A stretch of 10,265 nt of DNA from Microcaldota archaeon (GCA_013425425.1 JACCLJ010000080.1:1-10265), one strand, 5' to 3'. Positions 1 through 6,388 are shown, numbered from the stretch's first letter. Notes: generated by a model not told the origin, from the letters alone. Numbers and translations: made by a program.

Positions 1-120
1 CGTCCTGTTCCCCTCAACGAAATAATCGAATTTGGGCATCTCGAAGCGCTCGGTGTGCGTGGTTTTCTCGGGAAGCTTTGCGTAAAGCTCGTCGAGCATC
101 TTATCATATTCAGAACCCAT
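1..120 (-). CDS. Translation initiation factor aIF2 subunit beta, N-terminal fragment
   Basis: This is the first 40 codons of a gene that continues beyond the left edge. aIF2-beta is part of the heterotrimeric aIF2 complex that delivers initiator Met-tRNA to the archaeal small ribosomal subunit. The peptide starts MGSEYDKMLDELYAKLPEK, continues with ERFEMPK, and ends VEGNRT at the window edge. This order (an acidic helix with YxxMLDxxYxxLPE, then ERFExPK, then hEGNRT) is the family's N-terminal signature. The zinc-ribbon C-terminus is outside the window. The start ATG reads out of position 120 and lies about 27 bases from the centre of the TATA-like palindrome at 144-151, which suggests a leaderless mRNA. 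It is transcribed away from the cysteine-rich gene to its right. The identification is from remembered family sequence, not a search. Confidence 0.9.
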   Translation of the reverse strand, partial: MGSEYDKMLDELYAKLPEKTTHTERFEMPKFDYFVEGNRT

Positions 121-172
121 AGATAAGAAGTTTATTCGGAAAGATTTAAATACTTAGAGAAGAAACATGGGC
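121..172. promoter_or_regulatory. Bidirectional promoter with palindromic TATA box
   Basis: The 52-base gap between two divergent genes holds the perfect palindrome ATTTAAAT at 144-151. Its centre is about 27 bases from the aIF2-beta start (120) and about 26 bases from the ATG at 173. Archaeal TATA boxes typically lie about 25-27 bases upstream of transcription start, so both genes could be transcribed leaderless from one shared TBP site. Separate BRE elements are not clear. Transcription starts are inferred, not seen. Confidence 0.6.
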
Positions 173-643
173 ATGACACGGATCGCGATAATTCTGGTTT
201 TTGGGATTCTGTTTTTTGCAGGTGCCGTCAACGCTGCCATGGATTGCTCGGCAAAGTCGTATGCAAGTGCATGCGCCAACTGCCAATTCGACGCAAACGG
301 CAAGATAGACCAGTCCTGCTCGAATTCGTTCAGGGCGTCCGGAATAAGCTGCGTCAGCACATCCTATCCGATAATGAGCGGAAAGTACGCCGCGGGCCAA
401 TGCCCTGCGGTGGATTCGTGCGCGGATGAGCTTTCGTCCTGCGCGGCCCAGTACGGCACGGGCAACGACAAGGCGGACTGCCAGGAGGGCTCGCTAGGCG
501 TCTGTTATGCGGCGTCGGATGAATGCGTCAAGAGGGCGGCGATGGGCTGCGGCGAGATTGAAAGCCCCTGCCCGGGCTCGAGCGCGGCATTCATACTCCT
601 GCTGCTCGGAGTAGGGTTCGTGAAGCTTACGAAAAAAGAATAA
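173..643 (+). CDS. Cysteine-rich exported protein with C-terminal membrane anchor
   Basis: I do not recognise the family. The product is 156 residues when started at the ATG at 173. I prefer this over the in-frame ATG at 167 because it sits 26 bases from the TATA centre and no Shine-Dalgarno sequence supports 167. A signal peptide is clear: a basic MTR start, a hydrophobic run through about residue 16, then a small-residue AVNAA region. The mature part has 13 cysteines spread through about 110 residues, with no CxxC zinc pattern, so extracellular disulfides are likely. The C-terminus has a short hydrophobic segment (AAFILLLLGVGF) followed by a basic VKLTKKE tail, which fits a membrane anchor with the tail in the cytoplasm. 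It could be a small cell-surface protein. Function is unknown. Confidence 0.75.
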   Translation: MTRIAIILVFGILFFAGAVNAAMDCSAKSYASACANCQFDANGKIDQSCSNSFRASGISCVSTSYPIMSGKYAAGQCPAVDSCADELSSCAAQYGTGNDKADCQEGSLGVCYAASDECVKRAAMGCGEIESPCPGSSAAFILLLLGVGFVKLTKKE

Positions 644-646
644 AGG

Positions 647-656
647 AATTAAAAAC
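647..656 (+). promoter_or_regulatory. Possible TATA box for the PP-loop gene
   Basis: AATTAAAAAC lies about 36 bases upstream of the ATG at 688, which would give a leader of about 10 bases. The match is weak, no Shine-Dalgarno sequence is visible, and readthrough from the gene ending at 643 is equally possible. Confidence 0.3.
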
Positions 657-687
657 AGGCCAACCAATACTCCATCAGCGATTCTAT

Positions 688-1470
688 ATGATACCAGAAC
701 TTTCAGCGCTTCTCAGGGACGCAGTTCTCGCAACGCTCGAGGAGCGCGTGGCAATCTCGTTTTCAGGAGGGATAGACTCGACGCTCATAGCGAAGGTGGC
801 GGGGGGAGCAGCGGACGTCGAGCTTTATGTCGCGGGAATGGAAGGCTCGCCCGACATGGAATATGCGGAAAAAATCGCAGCAGAACTAAGCCTTCCGCTT
901 GAAAAAGCCATGCTTGGCGAGAAGGAAATACTTGACCTGTACGGCAAATGCTACCGGATAGTGCCGGACAAGCTGCTAAAGGTCGAGCTTCTCGTGCCCG
1001 TCTACGCAATCGCCGAGCGCGCCTCGCAGAAAAAGCATTCTTGCATGCTTTTCGGAAGCGGTGCGGAAGAGCTTTTCGTGGGGTATACCCGCTATTACAG
1101 CGATTTCGGGGAGGGAAAAGACCTCGACGCGCAGCTCAGGGAGGAATTCGGCACGCTCGAACACCGCGAAATCGGATGGATAAAGAGGGTATGCAGGAAG
1201 TTCTCGATAGACGCAAGGTTTCCGTTCCACAACCGGAAGCTCGCGGATTTCGCGTTCTCGGTTCCGCTCGAAAAGCGCATGGAGGAGCGCGAACTTAAGA
1301 AAGGCCTGCTCAGGGAAGCCGCAGCGCTCCTGCAGGTGCCCTCTCTCGCGGTGAAGCGGAGGAAGCAGGCGATGCAGTACGGCTCGGGAATCCACAAGGT
1401 GCTCCTAAGGCATTCGGACGAGCTTAATGCGGAATACCCGGCGCCTGAAGGGAAAATAGGAACGAATTAG
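688..1470 (+). CDS. Stand-alone asparagine-synthase-type ATP-PPase domain protein
   Basis: This 260-residue protein corresponds to the synthetase half of AsnB-type asparagine synthetases. It has the PP-loop SGGIDS at residues 26-31, which binds ATP and pyrophosphate, and the second signature GSGAEELFVGY at 123-133. The region DARFPFHNRKLADFAFSVP and the later KKGLLREAA and QYGSGI segments also match the family's C-terminal layout. The N-terminal glutaminase domain with its catalytic Cys2 is absent, and the gene begins almost directly at the PP-loop. The enzyme presumably adenylates a carboxylate and then transfers nitrogen from ammonia or another nucleophile. Whether aspartate is the substrate cannot be told. 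No glutaminase partner lies next to it. Stand-alone versions are known in archaea, generally without assigned function. Confidence 0.82.
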   Translation: MIPELSALLRDAVLATLEERVAISFSGGIDSTLIAKVAGGAADVELYVAGMEGSPDMEYAEKIAAELSLPLEKAMLGEKEILDLYGKCYRIVPDKLLKVELLVPVYAIAERASQKKHSCMLFGSGAEELFVGYTRYYSDFGEGKDLDAQLREEFGTLEHREIGWIKRVCRKFSIDARFPFHNRKLADFAFSVPLEKRMEERELKKGLLREAAALLQVPSLAVKRRKQAMQYGSGIHKVLLRHSDELNAEYPAPEGKIGTN

Positions 1471-1475
1471 AAACA

Positions 1476-1512
1476 TTTTTAAACTCCCAAAACCATAATA
1501 TAAATCAGGAGG
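1476..1512 (+). promoter_or_regulatory. Promoter and Shine-Dalgarno site of the GGDEF gene
   Basis: A TATA-like TTTTTAAAC lies at 1476-1484. A start about 26 bases downstream would put the mRNA 5' end near 1506, just ahead of AGGAGG at 1507-1512. That site ends 12 bases before the ATG at 1525, a slightly long spacing. A second AT-rich box, AATATAAAT at 1497-1505, could instead drive a leaderless transcript. This is the only consensus Shine-Dalgarno sequence I see in the window. Confidence 0.55.
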
Positions 1513-1524
1513 CCAGAGTGGAAC

Positions 1525-2874
1525 ATGAACAGTTTCAAAGACCCTAGCCAAAAGGATATCCAATTACTGTGCCAGGACAAGGCATCGGGAGGCGGCGCTT
1601 TCCGCAAAAAGGCGGTAAGGCATGAAGGACTTCTCGATCAGCGCACCAGCGAAAGCACCAAACTGCTGAAGACTTATGGCATAAAACTGCACGGTTCGCT
1701 GGAGGTTAAAGCCGGCGACCTCCAGCCAGACAGCGCCAGCTACAAGGCCGCGTGGCTCGTCGGCAGATTTGCAAGCGAGGACTTCGGCAGCCTCTCGGGT
1801 TATCTTTTCGAGCTGCTTAGCAGGACATTCAATCACGTATCCAGGTGCTCTATTTACCTGACCGGAAGAGTTAAGGGCAGCAGCCGGCCCAAAACCATCC
1901 TATCGCACCATCTTACCATCACCATGAACGGGAACGTGAAAACAGAATCGCTGGACAAGAGGCAGCCCATAACAGACACGAATGACCCTGCCTTGAGGGC
2001 TTATCTGGATAAGAAACCGCGGTTCAGAGACCACAGGGAGGGCACGGACCTGATAGTCAAGAATCTCAACATCGAAAGCAATGCCGGGGACCTGCACGTG
2101 ACTAAGAGGAACATACTGATGGACGATATGGCGTTTATTCCGTTTTACTATCGGGAGAAACACAAGCCTTGCGGTGTTTTGATCCTGGAAGGAGACCTCA
2201 GGTGCAAAGGGTCGCAGAAAAGCGGTTTTGGAAAGGCGTTTTTCTCCATAAAAACCGCGATGGGACTCGGCGCCCAGCTCGGCTTCATATCCATGCAAAA
2301 ATACGACGCTATCACATCCTTCCACAGGAAGGGGGATTTCGAGATAGACCTGAAGGCAAGCCTCCGCAGCATCGTAAAGGAGCGGTCCCGGGGCTCACAA
2401 AAGAGCGTTTTCGTCCTCCTCATCGACCTTGATAATTTCAAATCAGTAAACGACCAGCACGGCTATCTTGCCGGAGACGCTCTTCTGGGTGCGACAGCAA
2501 GGGCGATAGAGAATTCGGTGCGCAGGCCGGAGCAGGGCCGCAAGCCGGACACCATCGCAAGATGGGGCGGGGAGGAATTCGTAATCATTTTGGAAGACAT
2601 CACGCACGAGAATGTCCTTCGCATAGCCAAGCGCATAAAGAAGGAAGTGGGTGAAACGCGGGTACCGGCCGGAGAAAAGGAAATCGGCGTCACCTGCTCC
2701 ATAGGGCTTCTCGACGTCGGAGCAACCATGCAGCCGTTCGATTCAGGCAGTATTGACGAAACCGCAAAGCATGTTTTCAACAGGTGCGACGAGCTTCTCA
2801 AGGTAGTGAAGAAAAACGAAAAGAACGGCATAGCGCTCGTTTCGGAAAATGGCGATGTCGAGCTGGTAAAATAG
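1525..2874 (+). CDS. GAF-like sensor plus GGDEF diguanylate cyclase
   Basis: This 449-residue protein has no membrane segment, so it is predicted to be a soluble cytoplasmic enzyme making cyclic di-GMP from two GTP. The C-terminal GGDEF domain runs from about residue 260 (DAIT, the usual DxLT entry) to about 440. It contains DLDNFKSVND (301-310, metal and guanine-binding region), GYLAGD (313-318) and the active-site GGEEF (348-352). The inhibitory-site motif RKPD (339-342) lies exactly five residues before GGEEF, as in PleD. CSIGLLDV follows at 391-398. The usual GH of GHxxGD is GY here. Residues about 75-255 look like a GAF-type sensor, including AFIPFYY and CGVLILEGDL. The first 70 residues are not recognised. 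No EAL or HD-GYP phosphodiesterase or PilZ receptor lies in the window. GGDEF proteins are rare in archaea, so transfer from a bacterium is plausible, although base composition resembles the neighbours by eye. Confidence 0.88.
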   Translation: MNSFKDPSQKDIQLLCQDKASGGGAFRKKAVRHEGLLDQRTSESTKLLKTYGIKLHGSLEVKAGDLQPDSASYKAAWLVGRFASEDFGSLSGYLFELLSRTFNHVSRCSIYLTGRVKGSSRPKTILSHHLTITMNGNVKTESLDKRQPITDTNDPALRAYLDKKPRFRDHREGTDLIVKNLNIESNAGDLHVTKRNILMDDMAFIPFYYREKHKPCGVLILEGDLRCKGSQKSGFGKAFFSIKTAMGLGAQLGFISMQKYDAITSFHRKGDFEIDLKASLRSIVKERSRGSQKSVFVLLIDLDNFKSVNDQHGYLAGDALLGATARAIENSVRRPEQGRKPDTIARWGGEEFVIILEDITHENVLRIAKRIKKEVGETRVPAGEKEIGVTCSIGLLDVGATMQPFDSGSIDETAKHVFNRCDELLKVVKKNEKNGIALVSENGDVELVK

Positions 2875-2894
2875 AGAGCATCCTCTTCTAGTAA

Positions 2895-2907
2895 ACGTTT
2901 TTAATTT
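2895..2907 (+). promoter_or_regulatory. TATA box for zinc-ribbon gene, or T-rich terminator of the GGDEF gene
   Basis: ACGTTTTTAATTT lies 21 bases after the GGDEF stop and about 35 bases before the ATG at 2937. As a TATA box it would give a leader of about 9 bases. The T-run could also end the upstream transcript. The sequence alone does not decide between them. Confidence 0.4.
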
Positions 2908-2936
2908 CTCCCTGCGTAATCGATGCGGCGATCAGT

Positions 2937-3278
2937 ATGGCCGATTACAAAAGGTCGATAAAATGTTCGGGGTGCGGCAGCGAAATCACGGTTTACATGA
3001 ACGGGAATTTCGACCTGACCGAGCTCAGCGCGGCTGGAAAATGCCAGAGCTGCAGGAACACCATCCAGCTCGATTTCGCCATAGTTGAAAAATTGCCGGC
3101 GGAACAGCCGCAGGCTGCAAATGCGGTAGGCATGCCGGATGCATCCGCGCTGGACATGTTCTCGCAACCATCTGCACAATCAGAAGCGCAGCCCCAGGAA
3201 GCGAGCGAGGCCGAGGCCGGCGAAAAGAGCGCTGAGGAAGAGACGAGCAAGATAATAAAGGATCTCATGGACGACTGA
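2937..3278 (+). CDS. Small zinc-ribbon protein with acidic low-complexity tail
   Basis: The 113-residue product has two knuckles, CSGC at residues 10-13 and CQSC at 36-39, giving C-x2-C-x22-C-x2-C, a treble or zinc-ribbon arrangement that should bind one Zn. The ribbon ends by about residue 50. The remainder is rich in Ala, Glu, Gln and Ser, is predicted disordered, and ends in a short acidic helix (KIIKDLMDD). A folded ribbon with a flexible acidic tail suggests a protein or nucleic-acid adaptor, but no specific family is recognised. The ATG at 2937 is chosen because the ribbon follows at once and the nearby ATG at 2923 is out of frame. Its stop lies inside the convergent HAD gene, giving a 14-base overlap of coding ends. 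Confidence 0.72.
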   Translation: MADYKRSIKCSGCGSEITVYMNGNFDLTELSAAGKCQSCRNTIQLDFAIVEKLPAEQPQAANAVGMPDASALDMFSQPSAQSEAQPQEASEAEAGEKSAEEETSKIIKDLMDD

Positions 3279-4050
3279 GTTTTTCAACAAGCGATGGAAG
3301 CTGCGCGATGGAATGCAGTACATAATCCGGCCTTTCCGCAGCATTTTTCAAATCCTTCCTTTTCGTCATGCCCGTGAGGACCAGCACCGATTTTATTCCC
3401 GTGTTCTTCGCGAACTTTACGTCCGTTTCAAGCATGTCACCGACTATGAGCATCTCCTTTTTTCCAAGCTTGTTCTCCCTGATGATGAGCTCCGCGAAAT
3501 ACGGTCCGGGTTTTCCTATCACAAACGGCTTCACCCTCGTGCACCTTTCAACCGCGGCAACCATCGCGCCCGCGCCCGGAAGGTATCCGTCTTCCACTGG
3601 AAATAGGGCATCTTCATTCGTCGCGATAAAAACAGCCCCGTTGCGTATCGCGTTGCAGCTCACCGCGATTTTATCGTAATCGATTGTCCGGTCAAGGCCG
3701 ACGACAACCACTTCCGCCCGTTCGTCATCAACGATTTTTATCCCGTGCTTCGCGAACTCCTCCTTCATCCCCTTCTCCCCGAAACAAAAGACGCGCTTTC
3801 CGCGGAAATTCTCTTTTATGCATTTTGCAGTCGCATATGTGGCGTTGTATACCTCTTTTTCCGAAGAGCGCACTCCCATCCGCGCCAGTTTTTTCACGAC
3901 CCCGGCCCTGCTTTCCGTTGCCGCGTTGCTTATGAAGAAAACCCGGATTCCTCTTTTCCTGAGCTTCCCAAGCGCATCATCCGCTCCGGCTATCGCAGTC
4001 TCGCCTTTGTATATCGTGCCGTCCAGGTCGAAAAGTACCGCTTTCAGCAT
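3265..4050 (-). CDS. HAD-superfamily phosphatase, NagD / 4-nitrophenylphosphatase-like (class IIA)
   Basis: The 261-residue protein carries all HAD motifs. DLDGT at residues 8-12 supplies the nucleophile Asp8 and acid/base Asp10. FFISNA (38-43) is motif II with Ser41. Lys180 in IGKPGPYF is motif III, and GDMLETD (204-210) is motif IV with Asp205 and Asp210 for Mg. The long insert between motifs II and III, together with GKPxPxxF, places it in the C2-capped class IIA group, which includes NagD, phosphoglycolate phosphatases and pNPPases. The physiological substrate cannot be predicted, with small phospho-metabolites or detoxification being usual roles. Its start at 4050 is 32 bases from the divergent Dph6 gene, and a TATA-like box at 4074-4081 lies 27 bases upstream, suggesting a leaderless mRNA. 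Confidence 0.9.
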   Translation of the reverse strand: MLKAVLFDLDGTIYKGETAIAGADDALGKLRKRGIRVFFISNAATESRAGVVKKLARMGVRSSEKEVYNATYATAKCIKENFRGKRVFCFGEKGMKEEFAKHGIKIVDDERAEVVVVGLDRTIDYDKIAVSCNAIRNGAVFIATNEDALFPVEDGYLPGAGAMVAAVERCTRVKPFVIGKPGPYFAELIIRENKLGKKEMLIVGDMLETDVKFAKNTGIKSVLVLTGMTKRKDLKNAAERPDYVLHSIAQLPSLVEKLSRP

Positions 4051-4082
4051 GTTTTATATTCCAGGGTGCATGATTATATTTC
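4051..4082. promoter_or_regulatory. Interlocked divergent promoters for the HAD and Dph6 genes
   Basis: Only 32 bases separate the two start codons. TTTTATAT at 4052-4059 is centred 27 bases before the plus-strand ATG at 4083. TTATATTT at 4074-4081, read on the minus strand as AAATATAA, is centred 27 bases before the minus-strand ATG at 4050. Each box therefore abuts the other gene's start codon, and two initiation complexes could not easily sit here at once. Both mRNAs would be leaderless. Confidence 0.6.
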
Positions 4083-4721
4083 ATGCGGGTCGCATGCTTG
4101 TTTTCAGGAGGAAAGGACAGCGCATTCGCCGTATTCTGGGCCCTGGCGCAGGGTTTCGAGCCCATGCTGCTTACGGTGAGGCCCGAACCCTATTCCGAGA
4201 TGTTCCATCATCCAAATATCGGTTTTACGAAGCTGCAGGCCGAAGCGATGGGGCTTGAGCAGGAAATAATCGAAGCAACGGAGAAAAACTGGGAGGAAAA
4301 ATTGACGGAAGCGCTGCGTGAAACAAAGGCGGAGGGGCTGGTCACGGGCGCGGTCGCGAGCGAGTTCCAGCGCAGGAGATTCGAGAGGATATGCGAAAGG
4401 CTCGGCATCGTCTCCTACTCTCCGCTGTGGCACAAGAAAGAGGAGCTGCTGCAGGAGATGCTCGATTACATGGAGATTTACATAACCGCGGTTTCTGCGG
4501 AAGGCCTTGGAAAGGAATGGCTCGGCAGGCCGCTCGAAGAGCTGGTCCGGGCAGGGCCGAGGAATATCGATTTTTTCCTTGAGGGCGGGGAGGGCGAAAC
4601 ATTCGTTGCGGATGCGCCGTTTTTCAAAAAACGCGTCGCAATAGGCGGCTGGAATATTGAATGGGACGGCGTGAGGGGCGTTGCGACAATAAAGGATGCG
4701 AAACTGGAAGATAAAAGCTAA
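4083..4721 (+). CDS. dph6: Diphthine--ammonia ligase (Dph6 / DUF71 family)
   Basis: The protein should catalyse the last step of diphthamide synthesis, the ATP-dependent amidation of diphthine on the conserved His of elongation factor 2. At 212 residues it is a typical archaeal single-domain form. The N-terminal PP-loop SGGKDS is at residues 8-13. The DUF71 hallmarks follow: TGAVASEFQRRRFERICERLG at 88-108, SPLWHK at 113-118, and EGGEGETFVADAPFF at 167-181, which corresponds to the GEGGEYET motif of the family. The eukaryotic YjgF-like C-terminal repeats are absent, as expected for archaea. It starts at the ATG at 4083, probably leaderless. Its stop overlaps by four bases the stop of the convergent HEAT gene. 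Neither Dph2 nor Dph5 is present in the window. Confidence 0.92.
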   Translation: MRVACLFSGGKDSAFAVFWALAQGFEPMLLTVRPEPYSEMFHHPNIGFTKLQAEAMGLEQEIIEATEKNWEEKLTEALRETKAEGLVTGAVASEFQRRRFERICERLGIVSYSPLWHKKEELLQEMLDYMEIYITAVSAEGLGKEWLGRPLEELVRAGPRNIDFFLEGGEGETFVADAPFFKKRVAIGGWNIEWDGVRGVATIKDAKLEDKS

Positions 4722-5308
4722 TAAATATATTTTCTCAGCGGTTTCTTTGCGATAGGCTCGGGCGGGTCGTTGCGTGTTATCCGTTTCATTCTGCTCAGCA
4801 GTCCATCGGCTTTCTCCATGAACTCCTGGCGTTCCTTGATGATTTGTCCCCTGCTTAAGTCAGTGAGGGTCATTTCTCCGGAACCGTTTTTTTCTTTTTC
4901 CGCATGCTTCCTTTCCAGTATCCTTCCAACCGCTCCCTGAGCGGATTCGCCTATCAGCTTATCGCTTATCAATCTGATAAGAACGTCCTCGGCCTTCTCC
5001 CCGCCAACCTGCCCAAGCGCGTTGCATGCGCTCATTCTCACGGTCGGGTTTTCGTCTTCCAGAAGAGGTATCAAGCCGTTTTCAGCCTCCTTGCTCCCCA
5101 TTCGCCCAAGGATATAAGCAGCATTTCTCCGGATATCAGGATCGTTGTTTTTCAATTCCATGACAAGCCGGTCGACAACCTTTTTCTCTTGGTACTGAGT
5201 TAATGTAATGCAGGCTTCCTTCATTGCTGCCTTGCGCTCTGCCCCAAGGTCGCTGATAAGCCTGTTGAGAAGAGTATCTGTCATCGGTGCCTTGAATCCA
5301 TCATACAT
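4718..5308 (-). CDS. HEAT-repeat protein
   Basis: The 196-residue soluble protein contains tandem alpha-helical HEAT (PBS-lyase type) repeats. The clearest units are residues about 54-85 (DPDIRRNAAYILGRMGSKEA) and 86-116 (NPTVRMSACNALGQVGGEKA). A less regular unit lies before, at 15-50, and a partial one after, at 117-133. Such repeats make a curved protein-binding surface. The last 60 residues are charged, helical and end in a basic KKPLRKYIY tail. No catalytic motif is visible, so it is probably a scaffold or an enzyme-associated factor with unknown partner. The start at 5308 fits a TATA box at 5331-5340, while an internal ATG at residue 9 is an alternative. It lies 46 bases downstream of purM on the same strand but seems to have its own promoter. 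Confidence 0.8.
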   Translation of the reverse strand: MYDGFKAPMTDTLLNRLISDLGAERKAAMKEACITLTQYQEKKVVDRLVMELKNNDPDIRRNAAYILGRMGSKEAENGLIPLLEDENPTVRMSACNALGQVGGEKAEDVLIRLISDKLIGESAQGAVGRILERKHAEKEKNGSGEMTLTDLSRGQIIKERQEFMEKADGLLSRMKRITRNDPPEPIAKKPLRKYIY

Positions 5309-5330
5309 AAAGTGAGTTTATACCAAAAGA

Positions 5331-5340
5331 GTTTTAAATA
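5331..5340 (-). promoter_or_regulatory. TATA box of the HEAT-repeat gene
   Basis: On the minus strand the sequence reads TATTTAAAAC, centred about 27 bases upstream of the start codon at 5308, consistent with a leaderless transcript. It lies in the 46-base gap after the purM stop. Confidence 0.55.
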
Positions 5341-5354
5341 GTGTTTTCTGGTGT

Positions 5355-6335
5355 CTAAACAAGCTGGTACTCCTTCTTACCGTCGCTCACCCATACGCCC
5401 TTCTTCTCCACGACCTTTCCTATGACGGCCGCGCCTATCTCGTGTTTCTTTGCTATGTTTATGACCGTGCCAGCCCGGTCTTCCGGAAGGACAATCGCCA
5501 TGCCGATGCCCATGTTGAACGTCCTGCACATGTCCTCGAATTCCACCTTCTTCAGGAGCTCCCTGAAAACAGGCTTCTGCTCCGGCAGGCTCTCTATCTT
5601 GTACCCGACATTGTCATTCAGCCTCGTTATCTTCGAAAACGCCCCGCCGGTTATGTGCGCTATGCCATGCATGTCGCACACGCTCATCATCTCGAGCACC
5701 GCCTGGACGTAGATCCGCGTCGGCTCGAGCATCTCCTTACCCCATTTTTCAGTGTCGAGAATGCTTCTCGCAAGCGTGTACCCGTTGCTGTGCAGGCCCG
5801 AGCTCTCCAAGCCAACGATAACGTCGCCCTTCACTATCTCGTTCCCGATTACCTGCTTCTTCACCCTTCCGACTACCGTGAATGCGAGGTCAAATGGCCG
5901 TTTTCCCCCCTTGATGATGTCCGGCACGATGGCGGTTTCGCCTCCGATAATGGCGCAGCCGCTTTCCTCGGCTCCCTTCGCAAGCCCCTTCATGACCTCG
6001 TTGACAAGCTCGTCGTCCTCCTTTGCAAGCGCAAGGTAATCCACGCCCACCAGCGGCTCTGCGCCCACGCAAAGGATGTCATTGACGGACATTGCAATCG
6101 CATCTATGCCGACCGTGTCATATTTGTCGAGGGCCTGCGCGACAAGCAGCTTCGTGCCAACGCCATCCGTGTGTATAACAAGCGTCTCGCTGCCGCATCT
6201 GAAGAGCCCGCCGTAATGCCCGAATACCGGCAGCGGCTCCCCGAACCCCTTCCTGAATGCGAACGTCGTTTTTATCTTCTCCCATATGGAGTTTTGTATC
6301 TTCCTGACGTGGGAAACGTCTATCTGGTATTTCAT
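5355..6335 (-). CDS. purM: Phosphoribosylformylglycinamidine cyclo-ligase (AIR synthetase)
   Basis: PurM closes the imidazole ring of the purine precursor, converting FGAM plus ATP to AIR, the fifth step of de novo IMP synthesis, in the cytoplasm. The 326-residue length is normal. The family's ATP- and substrate-binding segments are in order: HTDGVGTKLL (55-64), GIDAIAMSVNDILCVGAEPL (76-95), GGETA (131-135), then GLESSGLHSNGYTLARSIL and AHITGGAF, followed by the FNMGIGMAIVL strand near the C-terminus. The N-terminal YxxxGVD motif of bacterial enzymes is replaced by KYQIDVSHV, which I take to be an archaeal variant. No other pur gene is adjacent. The start at 6335 lies 27 bases from an AT-rich box shared with the divergent gene at 6389. 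Confidence 0.95.
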   Translation of the reverse strand: MKYQIDVSHVRKIQNSIWEKIKTTFAFRKGFGEPLPVFGHYGGLFRCGSETLVIHTDGVGTKLLVAQALDKYDTVGIDAIAMSVNDILCVGAEPLVGVDYLALAKEDDELVNEVMKGLAKGAEESGCAIIGGETAIVPDIIKGGKRPFDLAFTVVGRVKKQVIGNEIVKGDVIVGLESSGLHSNGYTLARSILDTEKWGKEMLEPTRIYVQAVLEMMSVCDMHGIAHITGGAFSKITRLNDNVGYKIESLPEQKPVFRELLKKVEFEDMCRTFNMGIGMAIVLPEDRAGTVINIAKKHEIGAAVIGKVVEKKGVWVSDGKKEYQLV

Positions 6336-6388
6336 GCACTTATAACTTAGTATAAATATTTAATAATGTTATTCGAGTTATCCAAACC
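6336..6388. promoter_or_regulatory. Shared divergent promoter, purM and the 6389 gene
   Basis: The 53-base gap carries TATAAATATTTAATAAT at 6351-6367. The core TTTAA at 6359-6363 is almost midway between the two start codons, about 26 bases from the ATG of purM (6335) and 28 from the ATG at 6389. AT-rich sequence readable as a TATA box in both directions suggests one site for two leaderless transcripts. TATAAATA at 6351-6358 could be a second box, though it is rather close to purM. Confidence 0.5.

Noticed and set aside
167..172. Upstream ATG at 167 as start of the cysteine-rich protein
   Set aside because: The ATG at 173 fits the TATA spacing of a leaderless transcript better and gives an equally good signal peptide. 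167 cannot be excluded.
976..1395. Minus-strand frame of 139 codons within the asparagine-synthase-like gene
   Set aside because: Antisense to a protein with clear catalytic motifs. No promoter or family resemblance.
5442..6350. Plus-strand reading frame of about 300 codons opposite purM
   Set aside because: It lies almost exactly antisense to a fully convincing PurM protein, and its translation is rich in His, Arg and Leu without any domain. It is a shadow of the PurM codon usage.
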